DNA from: DSNY01 sp016861185
GTDB taxonomy: Bacteria; Pseudomonadota; Gammaproteobacteria; Burkholderiales; Burkholderiaceae_F
DNA: 64,000 bases
NCBI GenBank assembly: GCA_030263275.1
Contig: SZOR01000001.1
Location: forward strand, 1-64,000
Direction of reading: 5' to 3'
Part shown: positions 19,778-28,061 of the stretch, piece by piece
How positions within the stretch are numbered: the stretch's first letter is position 1
Layout of the letters: every line of letters starts with the position of its first letter
Notes under the pieces: model-generated
The model's database searches: none
Told to the model about the DNA's origin: nothing
Seen by the model: the letters and a program-made list of their open reading frames with translations, nothing else
Position numbers and translations under genes: made by a program

Positions 19778-20530
19778 TCAGAGCCCCAGTTTCACGCCGG
19801 CGTACCCGAACAGCTCGTACAACGCGTAGTAGGAGAACTGCAGCGCCGCGGCGCTCGGCACAAAGTCGGCGATGCCGGCGACCGCGAGGCGCGGGATCAC
19901 TGTCGGTGCGGGCAGCACGCTCAAGCCCGCTCTCTCGAACTCCAGCCGCGCGCGCCGCACGTCGAACGCGTGGACGACCAGGACGACGCGCTCGATGCCG
20001 AGCGGCCGCAGGATCTGCGCGGTGAACTGCGCGTTTTCGCGCGTGGTGCGCGCGCGGTCCTCGACCCAGCGCACGCGTACGCCGAACTCGCGCTCGAGCG
20101 CGTCGCGCATCACGCGGGCTTCCGGGGGCGTCCGACCGTAAGGTCCGCCGGTGACCAGCACCGGCAGGCCCGTTTCACGCGCGACCTTGGCACCATAGCG
20201 CGTGCGCTCGAGCGAAAGCCGCCCGAGCGTGTCGCCGCCGTACTCGGGCGCATCGCGCCGCAGTCCGCCGCTGAGGATGACGATCGCCTGCGCGTCGCGC
20301 GCCGCGCCCGGATCGAGCACCCGCGTATCGCTCGCCGCCAGCAGCAGCGCCGACGAAACGACCGGCAGCGACAGCAGCAGCAGCGCGCCGACGCCGATCG
20401 CCGCGAGTGCACGGGCGAGCCGCGGACGACGATGCCATAGGGCCAGGCCAATCGCCGCGAGCAGCAAAGGGCCCGCCGGCGGCAGCACCAGCGCCTTGAA
20501 GGCCGCCTTCAGCGCCGCGACGAAGCTCAT
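19778..20530 (-). CDS. YdcF/ElyC-family (DUF218) membrane protein
   Basis: A 250-residue inner-membrane protein with two hydrophobic helices (about 15-32 and 40-60) and a cytoplasmic or periplasmic DUF218 domain. The domain shows AIVILSGGLRRD, ERTRYGAKVARETGLPVLVTGG, TRENA and VVLVVHAFDVRRARLEFERAG, all typical of YdcF, SanA and ElyC proteins. ElyC is tied to envelope polysaccharide lipid-carrier use in E. coli, so a role in envelope or EPS synthesis is possible here, where the gene follows the XrtA locus genes in the same direction. ATG 20530 is preferred to a GTG four codons upstream; neither has a strong ribosome site. Confidence 0.8.
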   Translation of the reverse strand: MSFVAALKAAFKALVLPPAGPLLLAAIGLALWHRRPRLARALAAIGVGALLLLSLPVVSSALLLAASDTRVLDPGAARDAQAIVILSGGLRRDAPEYGGDTLGRLSLERTRYGAKVARETGLPVLVTGGPYGRTPPEARVMRDALEREFGVRVRWVEDRARTTRENAQFTAQILRPLGIERVVLVVHAFDVRRARLEFERAGLSVLPAPTVIPRLAVAGIADFVPSAAALQFSYYALYELFGYAGVKLGL

Positions 20531-20566
20531 CGCGGCGAGCACGTGCCGGGCAGCGTTCCGCCGGCG

Positions 20567-21394
20567 TCACTTGGTCGCGCGCAGCAGCTCGAGCAGGTGT
20601 CGGGAAGGGATCGCATAGGTGATGCCCGAGGGCTGCGCGAGCGCCGCTTCCTTCGTGCCCTTGACGAATGCCATGTTGATCACGCCGACCACTTCGCCCG
20701 TGGCGGCGTCGAACAGCGGGCTGCCGCTGTTGCCCGGATAGGCGGTGGCGTCGAGCTGGAACACCGGGTAGGAGCCCGACTGCAGGCGCCGCACGACCTT
20801 CGGGTCGAGCTGCTGCGCGTTGGCCGGCGGGATCGCGATCGGCGTGATCGAGGAGATCATCGCGCGATGCGTTACCGGATAGGGTCCGAGCGCGCCCCCG
20901 ATCGGAAAGCCGGTGAACAGGAACTGATCCCCCTCGCCGACCGATGCCGAATCGCGTACGGCGAGCGCCGGCAGCGGCGGCCCGGCGACTCGCAGCAGCG
21001 CCAGGTCGTGCCGGTCGTCGCGCGCCGCGCGCGCGACCGTTCGCACCTGCGCGCGCTGCGCGTCCGGCCCCGGCACAAGGATCGCGAGCGACTCGGGATC
21101 ACTGCCTGCATCGAGCACCTCGGGCAGCACGTGCGCGTTCGTCGCGACGAACGAACCATCGCCGACTGCGAAGCCGGTTCCGAGGTAGCGGAACTGCGGC
21201 GAACGCGTGCGCTGAAAGGTGCCGACCGCGACGACTGCGCTCTTGACGCGCGCGATCGTCTGCGCGGTCTGCGCGCGGGCTTCCGGAACCCGGTCGATGG
21301 CGGCCGTCGCCAGCAGCAGCGTCGCCAGCGCGGCGAGGCTCCCGGACCGGCGCCGAGGCGCCGCACAGCGCGCGGCAAGGGTCGTGTCGTTCAT
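20567..21394 (-). other. Protease module of the fused frame; possible separate gene start
   Basis: If the frame at 20567-22465 is really two genes, this is the second: 275 residues from ATG 21394, with a signal-like helix at about residues 18-32 ending at EARAQ and a complete His88/Asp130/Ser224 triad. Exported trypsin-like proteases of this kind occur beside polysaccharide genes in XrtA-bearing bacteria, but a substrate cannot be inferred. The internal ATG could also be used by translational restart even if the fused protein is made. Confidence 0.55.
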
Positions 21395-22465
21395 CCGCCG
21401 TGCAGTCTTGCCGTCTCTGATGGAGGCAGCGACGCGCGCGTTCTCGCCGGGGCCGAAGCGCCGCACGTACCAGTCCATCGCATCGGCCAGTCCGGCGCGA
21501 ACGTCGTGCGTCGGCGCGTAGCCGAGCAGGCGCTGCGCCTTGCCGATGTCCGCCTGCGAGTGGCGCACGTCGCCCGCGCGGAACGATGCGTAGACGGGTG
21601 CGGCCACCCTCAGGTGCGGCTGGCGCTCGCGCAGCAGCTCGCCCATCCACGCGTGCAGCTCGTTCAGCGTCGTGCGGCCGCCCACCGCGACGTTGTAGAC
21701 CTGATTCAGCGCGTCCGGATCGTCGATGAGCGCGGCGCGCAGGTTGACCTGGACGGCGTTCGCGACGTAACAAAAGTCGCGTGAGGTCTCGCCGTCGCCG
21801 TTGATCGTGCACGCCTCGCCGCGCAACATCGCGCGCGCCCAGCGCGGGATCACCGCGGCGTACGGCCCTTCCGGATCCTGCCGCGCGCCGAACACGTTGA
21901 AGTAGCGCAGCCCGACCGTCTGTATGCCGTAGCAGCGCGCGAAGACTTCCGCATACAGCTCGTTCAGGTACTTCGTTACGGCGTACGGCGACAGCGGCCG
22001 GCCGATAAGGTTTTCGATCTTCGGCAGCGCCGGATGGTCGCCGTAGGTCGAGCTGGACGCCGCGTAGACGAAACGCGCGCCCGCGTCGCGCGCGGCCACG
22101 AGCATGTTGACGAACCCGGTTGCGTTGGCGGCGTGCGTGGCGAGCGGGTTCTCGATCGAACGCGGTACCGATCCGAGCGCAGCTTCGTGCAGAACGATCT
22201 CCACACCTTCGCACGCAGCGCGGCAGGTGACCGGATCGACGATGTCACCTTCGATGAAGCGGTGGCGCGCCCACGCGGCTTCTCCGACCGCTGCGCGCAC
22301 CTCGTCGAGATTGCGGCGATGGCCCGTGGCGAAGTTGTCGAGCCCGACGACCTCCTGCCCGAGGCGCAACAGCGCTTCGAGCAGATGCGAGCCGATGAAG
22401 CCGGCCGCGCCGGTGACCAGCCAGCGCCGGCGGCGCGCGCGGATCGCGTCTTCGAGCGCGGTCAT
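20567..22465 (-). CDS. TviC-type UDP-sugar 4-epimerase read in frame into a trypsin-like serine protease
   Basis: A single 632-codon frame. Residues 1-350 are a short-chain epimerase with [10 protein letters not shown] (19-28), and Tyr161/Lys165 in [11 protein letters not shown], closest in pattern to UDP-GlcNAc or UDP-GlcNAcA 4-epimerases (WbpP, TviC). From Met358 a second module starts with a hydrophobic export segment and then a trypsin-like domain with His445 (TNAHV), Asp487 (RHDLALL) and Ser581 (YPGNSGSP). A cytoplasmic epimerase joined to an exported protease makes little sense. The protease ATG (21394-21392) is followed by A, so the other frame ends ATGA there, as at most gene borders in this operon. 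A one-base change may have joined two genes. The epimerase starts 5 bp after the tviB-like stop. Confidence 0.7.
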   Translation of the reverse strand: MTALEDAIRARRRRWLVTGAAGFIGSHLLEALLRLGQEVVGLDNFATGHRRNLDEVRAAVGEAAWARHRFIEGDIVDPVTCRAACEGVEIVLHEAALGSVPRSIENPLATHAANATGFVNMLVAARDAGARFVYAASSSTYGDHPALPKIENLIGRPLSPYAVTKYLNELYAEVFARCYGIQTVGLRYFNVFGARQDPEGPYAAVIPRWARAMLRGEACTINGDGETSRDFCYVANAVQVNLRAALIDDPDALNQVYNVAVGGRTTLNELHAWMGELLRERQPHLRVAAPVYASFRAGDVRHSQADIGKAQRLLGYAPTHDVRAGLADAMDWYVRRFGPGENARVAASIRDGKTARRMNDTTLAARCAAPRRRSGSLAALATLLLATAAIDRVPEARAQTAQTIARVKSAVVAVGTFQRTRSPQFRYLGTGFAVGDGSFVATNAHVLPEVLDAGSDPESLAILVPGPDAQRAQVRTVARAARDDRHDLALLRVAGPPLPALAVRDSASVGEGDQFLFTGFPIGGALGPYPVTHRAMISSITPIAIPPANAQQLDPKVVRRLQSGSYPVFQLDATAYPGNSGSPLFDAATGEVVGVINMAFVKGTKEAALAQPSGITYAIPSRHLLELLRATK

Positions 22466-22470
22466 CGAGG

Positions 22471-23751
22471 CTACAGCCGCCACACGCGGAAGCCGCGCGC
22501 GCTCAGGGCGGCCCGATCGGCCTGGCACTTGACGTCGACGTACAGGCCCCCTGGGGCGAGCTTGGCGGCGACTTCATCGATCGAGTACCGCTTGTACGCC
22601 TTGTGCGCGACGGCGGCGACGATCGCGCTCGAGCGCGGAAGCTGCTCCCACGGGACGAGCCGCACCCCGTATTCGTGCATCGCCTCCTCGGCAGACGCCA
22701 CGGGATCGTGGACATGCACGTTGACCCCATACGACTCCAGCTCGCGGATCACGTCGATGACCTTCGAGTTGCGAAGATCCGGGCAGTTCTCCTTGAAGGT
22801 GAGCCCGAGCACGCTGACGTTGGCGCCTTTCACCGGCAAGCCGTGCTGGATCAGCGTCTTCACGGTCTGCTCGGCGATGTACTTGCCCATCCCGTCGTTG
22901 ATGCGCCGGCCGGCGAGGATGACCTGCGGGTGATACCCGAGCTTTTCGGCCTTGTGCGTCAGGTAATACGGGTCGACGCCGATGCAGTGGCCGCCGACCA
23001 GCCCGGGGCGAAACGGCAGGAAGTTCCACTTCGTTCCGGCAGCTTCGAGCACCTCGAGCGTGTCGATGCCGATGCGGTGGAAGATCAGCGACAGCTCGTT
23101 GACCAGCGCGATGTTCAGGTCGCGCTGCGTGTTCTCGATCACCTTGGCCGCTTCGGCGACCTTGATGCTGGAGGCGCGATAGACGCCCGCGGTGATGATC
23201 GATTCGTACATCCGCGCGACGCGCTCGAGCGTCTCGGGCGTATCGCCCGAGACGACCTTGACGATCTTCGTCAGCGTGCGTTCCCTGTCGCCCGGGTTGA
23301 TCCGCTCGGGTGAATACCCGACGAAGAAATCCTTCTTCCAGGTCTTGCCCGAGTGCTTTTCGATGATCGGCACGCAGACTTCTTCGGTCGCGCCGGGGTA
23401 CACGGTCGACTCGAAAACGACCGTCGCGCCCGGCTTGAGGTTGCGGCCGACGAACTCGCTCGCCCCGACGAGCGGCCCGAAGTCGGGGTTGTGCGCGTCG
23501 TCGACCGGTGTCGGCACGGCGACGACCACGAAGTCGGCTTCTTTCAACGCGGACGGGTCCGTCGTCGGCACGAGGTGCTTCGCCGCCTTCAGATCCTCGC
23601 TGCTCACCTCGCCCGTCGGATCGACGTGGCGCAGATAGGCGTCGACCTTGGCCCGTGAAAGATCGAATCCGATCGTACGGGACCGCTTTCCGAACTCGAC
23701 GGCCAGCGGCAACCCGACGTAACCGAGTCCGACGACTGCAACAACAGTCAT
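22471..23751 (-). CDS. tviB: UDP-N-acetyl-hexosamine dehydrogenase, TviB/WbpA family
   Basis: A 426-residue NAD-dependent dehydrogenase that oxidises C6 of a UDP-N-acetylhexosamine to the uronic acid. The Rossmann motif is [16 protein letters not shown] (6-21), the substrate-binding region includes [12 protein letters not shown] (146-157), and catalytic Cys256 lies in [12 protein letters not shown]. This ERINPGD version marks the TviB/WbpA group and separates it from plain UDP-glucose dehydrogenases such as the one at 35550. With the adjoining TviC-type epimerase it would supply UDP-GalNAcA or a similar uronic acid for the XrtA-linked exopolysaccharide. Symbol assigned by family, not by proven substrate. 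Confidence 0.88.
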   Translation of the reverse strand: MTVVAVVGLGYVGLPLAVEFGKRSRTIGFDLSRAKVDAYLRHVDPTGEVSSEDLKAAKHLVPTTDPSALKEADFVVVAVPTPVDDAHNPDFGPLVGASEFVGRNLKPGATVVFESTVYPGATEEVCVPIIEKHSGKTWKKDFFVGYSPERINPGDRERTLTKIVKVVSGDTPETLERVARMYESIITAGVYRASSIKVAEAAKVIENTQRDLNIALVNELSLIFHRIGIDTLEVLEAAGTKWNFLPFRPGLVGGHCIGVDPYYLTHKAEKLGYHPQVILAGRRINDGMGKYIAEQTVKTLIQHGLPVKGANVSVLGLTFKENCPDLRNSKVIDVIRELESYGVNVHVHDPVASAEEAMHEYGVRLVPWEQLPRSSAIVAAVAHKAYKRYSIDEVAAKLAPGGLYVDVKCQADRAALSARGFRVWRL

Positions 23752-23796
23752 GATGCTCCCTGTGACACGTGGTTGGTATGGGATCCGGAGTCCGGC

Positions 23797-26715
23797 TCAG
23801 AGGCTGCGCAGCAGCGCCGCGGCTTCCTCCCTGCCGGGAAAGTCTTCCTTGACCGCGAGCAGCGCTTCCAACTCGGTCTTCGCGTTGTCGCGACGGCCCG
23901 CCTTCGCGAGCGCCTTCGCGTAGTTCAGCCGGATGTCGCCGCGGTTGGGTGCGAGCGCGCGCGCCCTCTGCAGATGGGCGAGCGCCTTGTCGGTGTCACC
24001 GCGTGCGGCGAGCAGCATGCCCAGGGTATCGAGCACCGCGGCGTTGTTCGGCGCGAGCCGGGCGGCGCGCTCCGCATACCCGATCGCCTTCGGGTCGCCC
24101 AACTGACCGCTCGCCCAGGCCAGGTTGTTCAGCGCGATGACGTGGTTCGGCTCGGTCGCCACGACGACCTGGTAGTAGGCCGCGGCGACGCGATACTCGC
24201 GTGCGCGCAGCGCGCGATCCGCAAGATGCATGTTCAGCGTTGTGTCCTGCGGATTGCGCGCATTCCACTCGCGCGCAAACGCGTCGGCCTCGGTGGGTTT
24301 GCCCGCGCCGATGAGCGCCGAATACACGCCGACCGCGAGCACACCGGATTTCGCGTCGACCTTCAGCCCGTCGCGGTAGGCGCGCTCCGCGTCGGCGTGT
24401 TTACCCTGCGCCGCCAGCACGTCGCCTTCGAGGCCGTAGCCTGCGGCCGACTTCGGATCGCGCGTCTGCAGCGCCTTGGCCTCCCGCAACGCCTCCTCGT
24501 GCCGCCCTGACTGTACGAACGCCGCGACCAGGCTGCGCACCACACCGGCATCGTTCGGCGCGAACCTCTGCGCGCGTCGCAGCGTCTCGATCGCCGCCTC
24601 GTGCTCCTTCGCGCCGGCCTGGACGGCCGCGAGCCTGACAAGCGGGCGGACCGTTTGCGGTTGCAGATCCGCCGACTTCTTCAACGTCTCGATCGCCTCG
24701 CGTGACTGGCCGGTTGCGATCTGCGCTTCGGCCAGCGCATCGAGCACGCGCGGCTCCTTGGGCAGCGCCGCGGCGGCATCGCGCGCGGCGGCGAGCGCGG
24801 CGGCCGCATCGCGCGCACGAAGTTGAAAGCCGATCAGCGTGATCCGCGCATCGACCGATTGCGGATTCGCGGCGACCGCGCGCTGCAGGGTGGACGCGAT
24901 GTCGGCCGGTGCGCCGCCGGTTCGCGCAAGCAGATCCGCCAGCGCAATGTAGATCTGCTCGTTCTTCGGGTCGGCCGCGATCATCGCCTCGTAGCGCGCT
25001 TTCGCGCCGCCGGGGTTCTTTTCGGCAAGATCGAGGCTGGCCAGACCGTGCGCCGCGGGCAGATACGACGGGTGCAACGCCAGCGCCTTCTCGAAGCTGC
25101 GCCGCGCCGCCGCGCTGTCCTTGCGCGCGGCGTGTACGACACCGAGCACGTGATAGGAGAGCGGATTGTCCGGCTGCTTCTTCTCAAGGTTGCGCGCGGC
25201 TTCGAGCGCGCGATCCAGGCGGTTCGAGCGCAGGTGGCCGACGATCAGCACGAGGTCGGCCTGATATTGTCCGGCGTCGAGTTCGGACGCCGCCTCGAGT
25301 TCGCGGATCCCCGCTTCGGTCCGGCCCGTGGCGAGCGCGATCTGTCCGAGCCGCGTGCGCGCGCCGACCTTCTGCGCGTCGGATGACGCCGCCGAAGCGA
25401 AATAACTCGCCGCCTGCTTGAGGTCGCCGTTGGCCAGATAGGTTTCTCCGGCGAGCATCAGCACCTGCGGATCCGCGCCGCCGGCATGCTGCACGAGCGG
25501 CTGCAGCGCTTCGATCGCCTTCGCGGGCTGGCCGGCACGCAGCAGCGCGCCGATCAGCATCCGCTGCGCGCCGAGGTGGTCGGGCGCGTGGCTGACCGCC
25601 TTGCGCAGGTGTGCTTCGGCCGCGAGCGGCTGGTTGGCGCGCAGTTCCACCGCACCGGCGAGCACGAGGCTGGGTACGTGATCCGGCGCGTGCTTCAGGA
25701 CCTGCAGTACCTGGTCGCGCGCGCGCTGCACGTCGCCCTTGCGCATGGCGAGCAGCCCCTCGAAGTAGTTGATGCGCAGATCGCCGCGCGCATGCTTGCG
25801 CGCTTCGCCGATCTGCGCGGCGGCGCCGTCGAAGTCGCGCGCATCGATCAATCGCGAAATCAGTGCGAACCGCGCGGGCAGATAGCCCGGGTCCGCGTCG
25901 ACGGCCCGCCGCAACTCCGCACGCGCGGCGTCGGCCTCGCCCCGTATCGACAGCAGCTCGGCCTTCAGCAGGAAGGCGTCGGCGATCTTCGGATCGGCCG
26001 CCTTGACTTCGTCGACGATCGCGATCGCCTCGTCGACGCGCCCTTCGAGCGCAGCGAGTCGCGCCTGACCCATACGCGCCGGCGCGAATCCCGGTTTGGC
26101 GGCGAGCACCGCGGCATACGCGTTGCCGGCCTCCTGGCGCTGGCCGAGCCGGACGAGCGCGTCGCCGAGCCGGGCACGGAACACCGCATCCGCATCGGTA
26201 TCGTTCAGTCGATGCGAGGAGAACTCCTGTACGAGCTTGGCGGCTTCACCCTGCTCCATCAGCGCGCGCGCGAGCAGCGGAAGCACGGCCTCCGCCGGCT
26301 GCTTGAACTCGAGCGCGCGCCGCAGTTCCTTCTCTGCGGACACGGGATCGCGCGTTTCGAGCAGCGCGCGGCCGAGCAGCAGACGCGCCTCGCCGTTGCC
26401 CGGCGCCTCCTGCAGCGCGTTCTTCAACTGGATCACCGCGGCGTTGTATTCGCCGCGCGCGAAGTAGTCCTTGGCCGACGCGACGAGCTTTTCCGGGCTG
26501 TCTTTGAAGCAGCCCGCGAGCACGAACACTGCGAACAGCAACGTCAGCGCGCGCGTGAAGCCAGAGTAGGTTGGGGTGAGGCAAAGCCGAACCCCAACGG
26601 GCCGCGCACCGCGTTGGGGTTCGCTTCGCTCACCCCAACCTACGTGCTTCTGTAAAGGGGGGCCGGGGGGGATTTCGGTCGGCCGAAGGCCGGGGGAATT
26701 CTTCAGTCCGTTCAT
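23797..26715 (-). CDS. prsT: XrtA/PEP-CTERM system TPR-repeat lipoprotein PrsT
   Basis: A 972-residue protein made almost wholly of tetratricopeptide repeats (about residues 75-960), matching the PrsT/PEP_TPR_lipo family that always accompanies prsK and prsR. The hydrophobic signal FTRALTLLFAVFVLAGC carries a lipobox with Cys69. In other PrsT proteins this signal starts at residue 1. Here ATG 26715, which overlaps the prsR stop, adds 52 residues, about residues 5-50 of which are encoded by repeat DNA (26566-26699). No other ATG lies before the signal. Either the lipoprotein signal is internal or a non-ATG start is used. PrsT probably helps assemble or export the exopolysaccharide. Confidence 0.9.
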   Translation of the reverse strand: MNGLKNSPGLRPTEIPPGPPLQKHVGWGERSEPQRGARPVGVRLCLTPTYSGFTRALTLLFAVFVLAGCFKDSPEKLVASAKDYFARGEYNAAVIQLKNALQEAPGNGEARLLLGRALLETRDPVSAEKELRRALEFKQPAEAVLPLLARALMEQGEAAKLVQEFSSHRLNDTDADAVFRARLGDALVRLGQRQEAGNAYAAVLAAKPGFAPARMGQARLAALEGRVDEAIAIVDEVKAADPKIADAFLLKAELLSIRGEADAARAELRRAVDADPGYLPARFALISRLIDARDFDGAAAQIGEARKHARGDLRINYFEGLLAMRKGDVQRARDQVLQVLKHAPDHVPSLVLAGAVELRANQPLAAEAHLRKAVSHAPDHLGAQRMLIGALLRAGQPAKAIEALQPLVQHAGGADPQVLMLAGETYLANGDLKQAASYFASAASSDAQKVGARTRLGQIALATGRTEAGIRELEAASELDAGQYQADLVLIVGHLRSNRLDRALEAARNLEKKQPDNPLSYHVLGVVHAARKDSAAARRSFEKALALHPSYLPAAHGLASLDLAEKNPGGAKARYEAMIAADPKNEQIYIALADLLARTGGAPADIASTLQRAVAANPQSVDARITLIGFQLRARDAAAALAAARDAAAALPKEPRVLDALAEAQIATGQSREAIETLKKSADLQPQTVRPLVRLAAVQAGAKEHEAAIETLRRAQRFAPNDAGVVRSLVAAFVQSGRHEEALREAKALQTRDPKSAAGYGLEGDVLAAQGKHADAERAYRDGLKVDAKSGVLAVGVYSALIGAGKPTEADAFAREWNARNPQDTTLNMHLADRALRAREYRVAAAYYQVVVATEPNHVIALNNLAWASGQLGDPKAIGYAERAARLAPNNAAVLDTLGMLLAARGDTDKALAHLQRARALAPNRGDIRLNYAKALAKAGRRDNAKTELEALLAVKEDFPGREEAAALLRSL
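26566..26643. repeat. Palindromic REP-like element inside the 5' end of prsT
   Basis: Two almost identical arms (26566-26599 and 26612-26643) form a 32- to 34-bp inverted repeat around a 12-bp centre. Each arm begins GTAGGTTGGGGTGAG and ends GAACCCCAACG. Elements of this sequence are found between genes in many proteobacteria and often yield the peptide VGWGERSEPQRG when mistranslated, exactly the peptide seen here inside PrsT. It normally lies between genes; here it is in frame within coding sequence. Confidence 0.8.
26656..26699. repeat. G-rich repeat segment next to the REP-like element
   Basis: A run of G-rich DNA (AAGGGGGGCCGGGGGGGATT and then a CGGTCGGCCGAAGGCCG palindrome) lies between the REP-like element and the prsT start codon. 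The inner palindrome GGCCGAAGGCC can form a small hairpin. Such G/C runs beside REP-like repeats are a common composite in proteobacterial intergenic DNA. It encodes the PGLRPTEIPPGPP segment of the PrsT N-terminus. Confidence 0.5.
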
Positions 26716-28061
26716 TTCAATCCGAAACGATGCAGCAGGTCGTAGAGGGTGGGCCGACTGATGCCCAGCAACTCGGCGGCCTTGCTGAGATTGCCGTCGA
26801 CGCGTGAAAGTGCGCGCAGCACGGCGCCGCGCTCGGCGTCGTCGCGCACCGTGCGCAGGTTCAGGTCATCGGCCTTACCCTTCGCTTCGATGTCCAGGTC
26901 CGCAGCGCGGATCGACGAGTCATCCGCCATGATCACGGCGCGCTTGATCACGTTCTCCAGCTCCCGCACGTTGCCGGGCCACTCGTGCCGCTCGATCGCC
27001 TCGATCGCGTCGGGCGCGAGCTTCATCGAACCGCGCTTGTGCTCGGCGGCGTAACGCTGCACGAACGCGTGCGCGAGCAGTGCGGCGTCGCCCTTGCGCT
27101 GGCGCAGCGGCGGAACGCTGATCACGATCTCCGCCAGCCGGTAGAAGAGATCCTCGCGGAACTTCCCTTCGGCGATCAGCGCCTTGAGGTTCTGATGCGT
27201 AGCGCACACCACGCGCACATCGACCGGAATCTCCTCGCGCCCGCCGAGGCGTTCGATCGAACGCTCCTGCAGGAAGCGCAGCAGCTTGGCCTGCAGGGCG
27301 GTCGGCAGATCGCCGATTTCGTCGAGAAAGAGCGTGCCGCGATGCGCGGTTTCGATCTTTCCGAGCGTCTGTTTGGCCGCACCGGTGAAGGCCCCCTTCT
27401 CGAAGCCGAACAACTCGCTTTCGAGCAGCGTCTCCGGGATCGCCGCGCAGTTGATCGCGACGAAGCGCTGCCCCTGCCGCGGCGACAGCTCGTGCAGCCC
27501 GCGCGCAAAAAGCTCCTTTCCGGTGCCCGAGTCGCCCAGGATCAGCGCGGTCGCATTCGTCGGCGCGACCTTCTCGATCGTGCGGCACGCTTTGAGCATG
27601 TCCGGATCGCGTGTCAGGATGCCGGCAAGCGCGGCCGCCTGCCGCGTCGACTGCAGCCGGCGGTTTTCCTCCTGCAGCTCGTGCAGCCGGAACGCGCGCT
27701 CGATCGTCAGGCCCAGTACGTCGGGTTCGAACGGCTTGGCGTAAAAGTCGTAGGCGCCGAGCGAGATCGCCTGCAACGCGTTGGCGCGATCGTTCTGGCC
27801 CGTCAACACGATGATCTTCGCGTCGGGCAGCAGCCCCAGAATCTGCTGCAGCGTGGCCAACCCCTCGGTCGGCTCGTCCGGCAAGGGCGGGAGCCCCAGG
27901 TCGAGCGTGATCACCGCAGGTTCGAGCCGCCGTACCTGCGCGAGCGCGGATTCGCGGTCCGACGCCACGGCGACCTCGTAGGCGTCGAATGCCCACTTCA
28001 TCTGCGTCTGCAGGGCAGGATCGTCTTCGACGATCAACAGCGGCTTGCGCACCGCGTTCAC
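26712..28061 (-). CDS. prsR: XrtA/PEP-CTERM sigma-54 response regulator PrsR
   Basis: A 449-residue transcription activator for sigma-54 promoters. The receiver domain has phospho-acceptor Asp54 (ITLDLGLPP) and Lys109. The AAA+ domain has Walker A GDSGTGKE (176-183) and the sigma-54 contact loop GAFTGA (223-228). A Fis-type helix-turn-helix ([19 protein letters not shown]) ends the protein. The receiver with the long LPDEPTEGL insert is typical of the PEP_resp_reg family. It overlaps prsK and prsT by ATGA at each end, so kinase, regulator and PrsT are made together. In studied relatives PrsK-PrsR and RpoN drive PEP-CTERM genes. Confidence 0.95.
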   Translation of the reverse strand: MNAVRKPLLIVEDDPALQTQMKWAFDAYEVAVASDRESALAQVRRLEPAVITLDLGLPPLPDEPTEGLATLQQILGLLPDAKIIVLTGQNDRANALQAISLGAYDFYAKPFEPDVLGLTIERAFRLHELQEENRRLQSTRQAAALAGILTRDPDMLKACRTIEKVAPTNATALILGDSGTGKELFARGLHELSPRQGQRFVAINCAAIPETLLESELFGFEKGAFTGAAKQTLGKIETAHRGTLFLDEIGDLPTALQAKLLRFLQERSIERLGGREEIPVDVRVVCATHQNLKALIAEGKFREDLFYRLAEIVISVPPLRQRKGDAALLAHAFVQRYAAEHKRGSMKLAPDAIEAIERHEWPGNVRELENVIKRAVIMADDSSIRAADLDIEAKGKADDLNLRTVRDDAERGAVLRALSRVDGNLSKAAELLGISRPTLYDLLHRFGLK

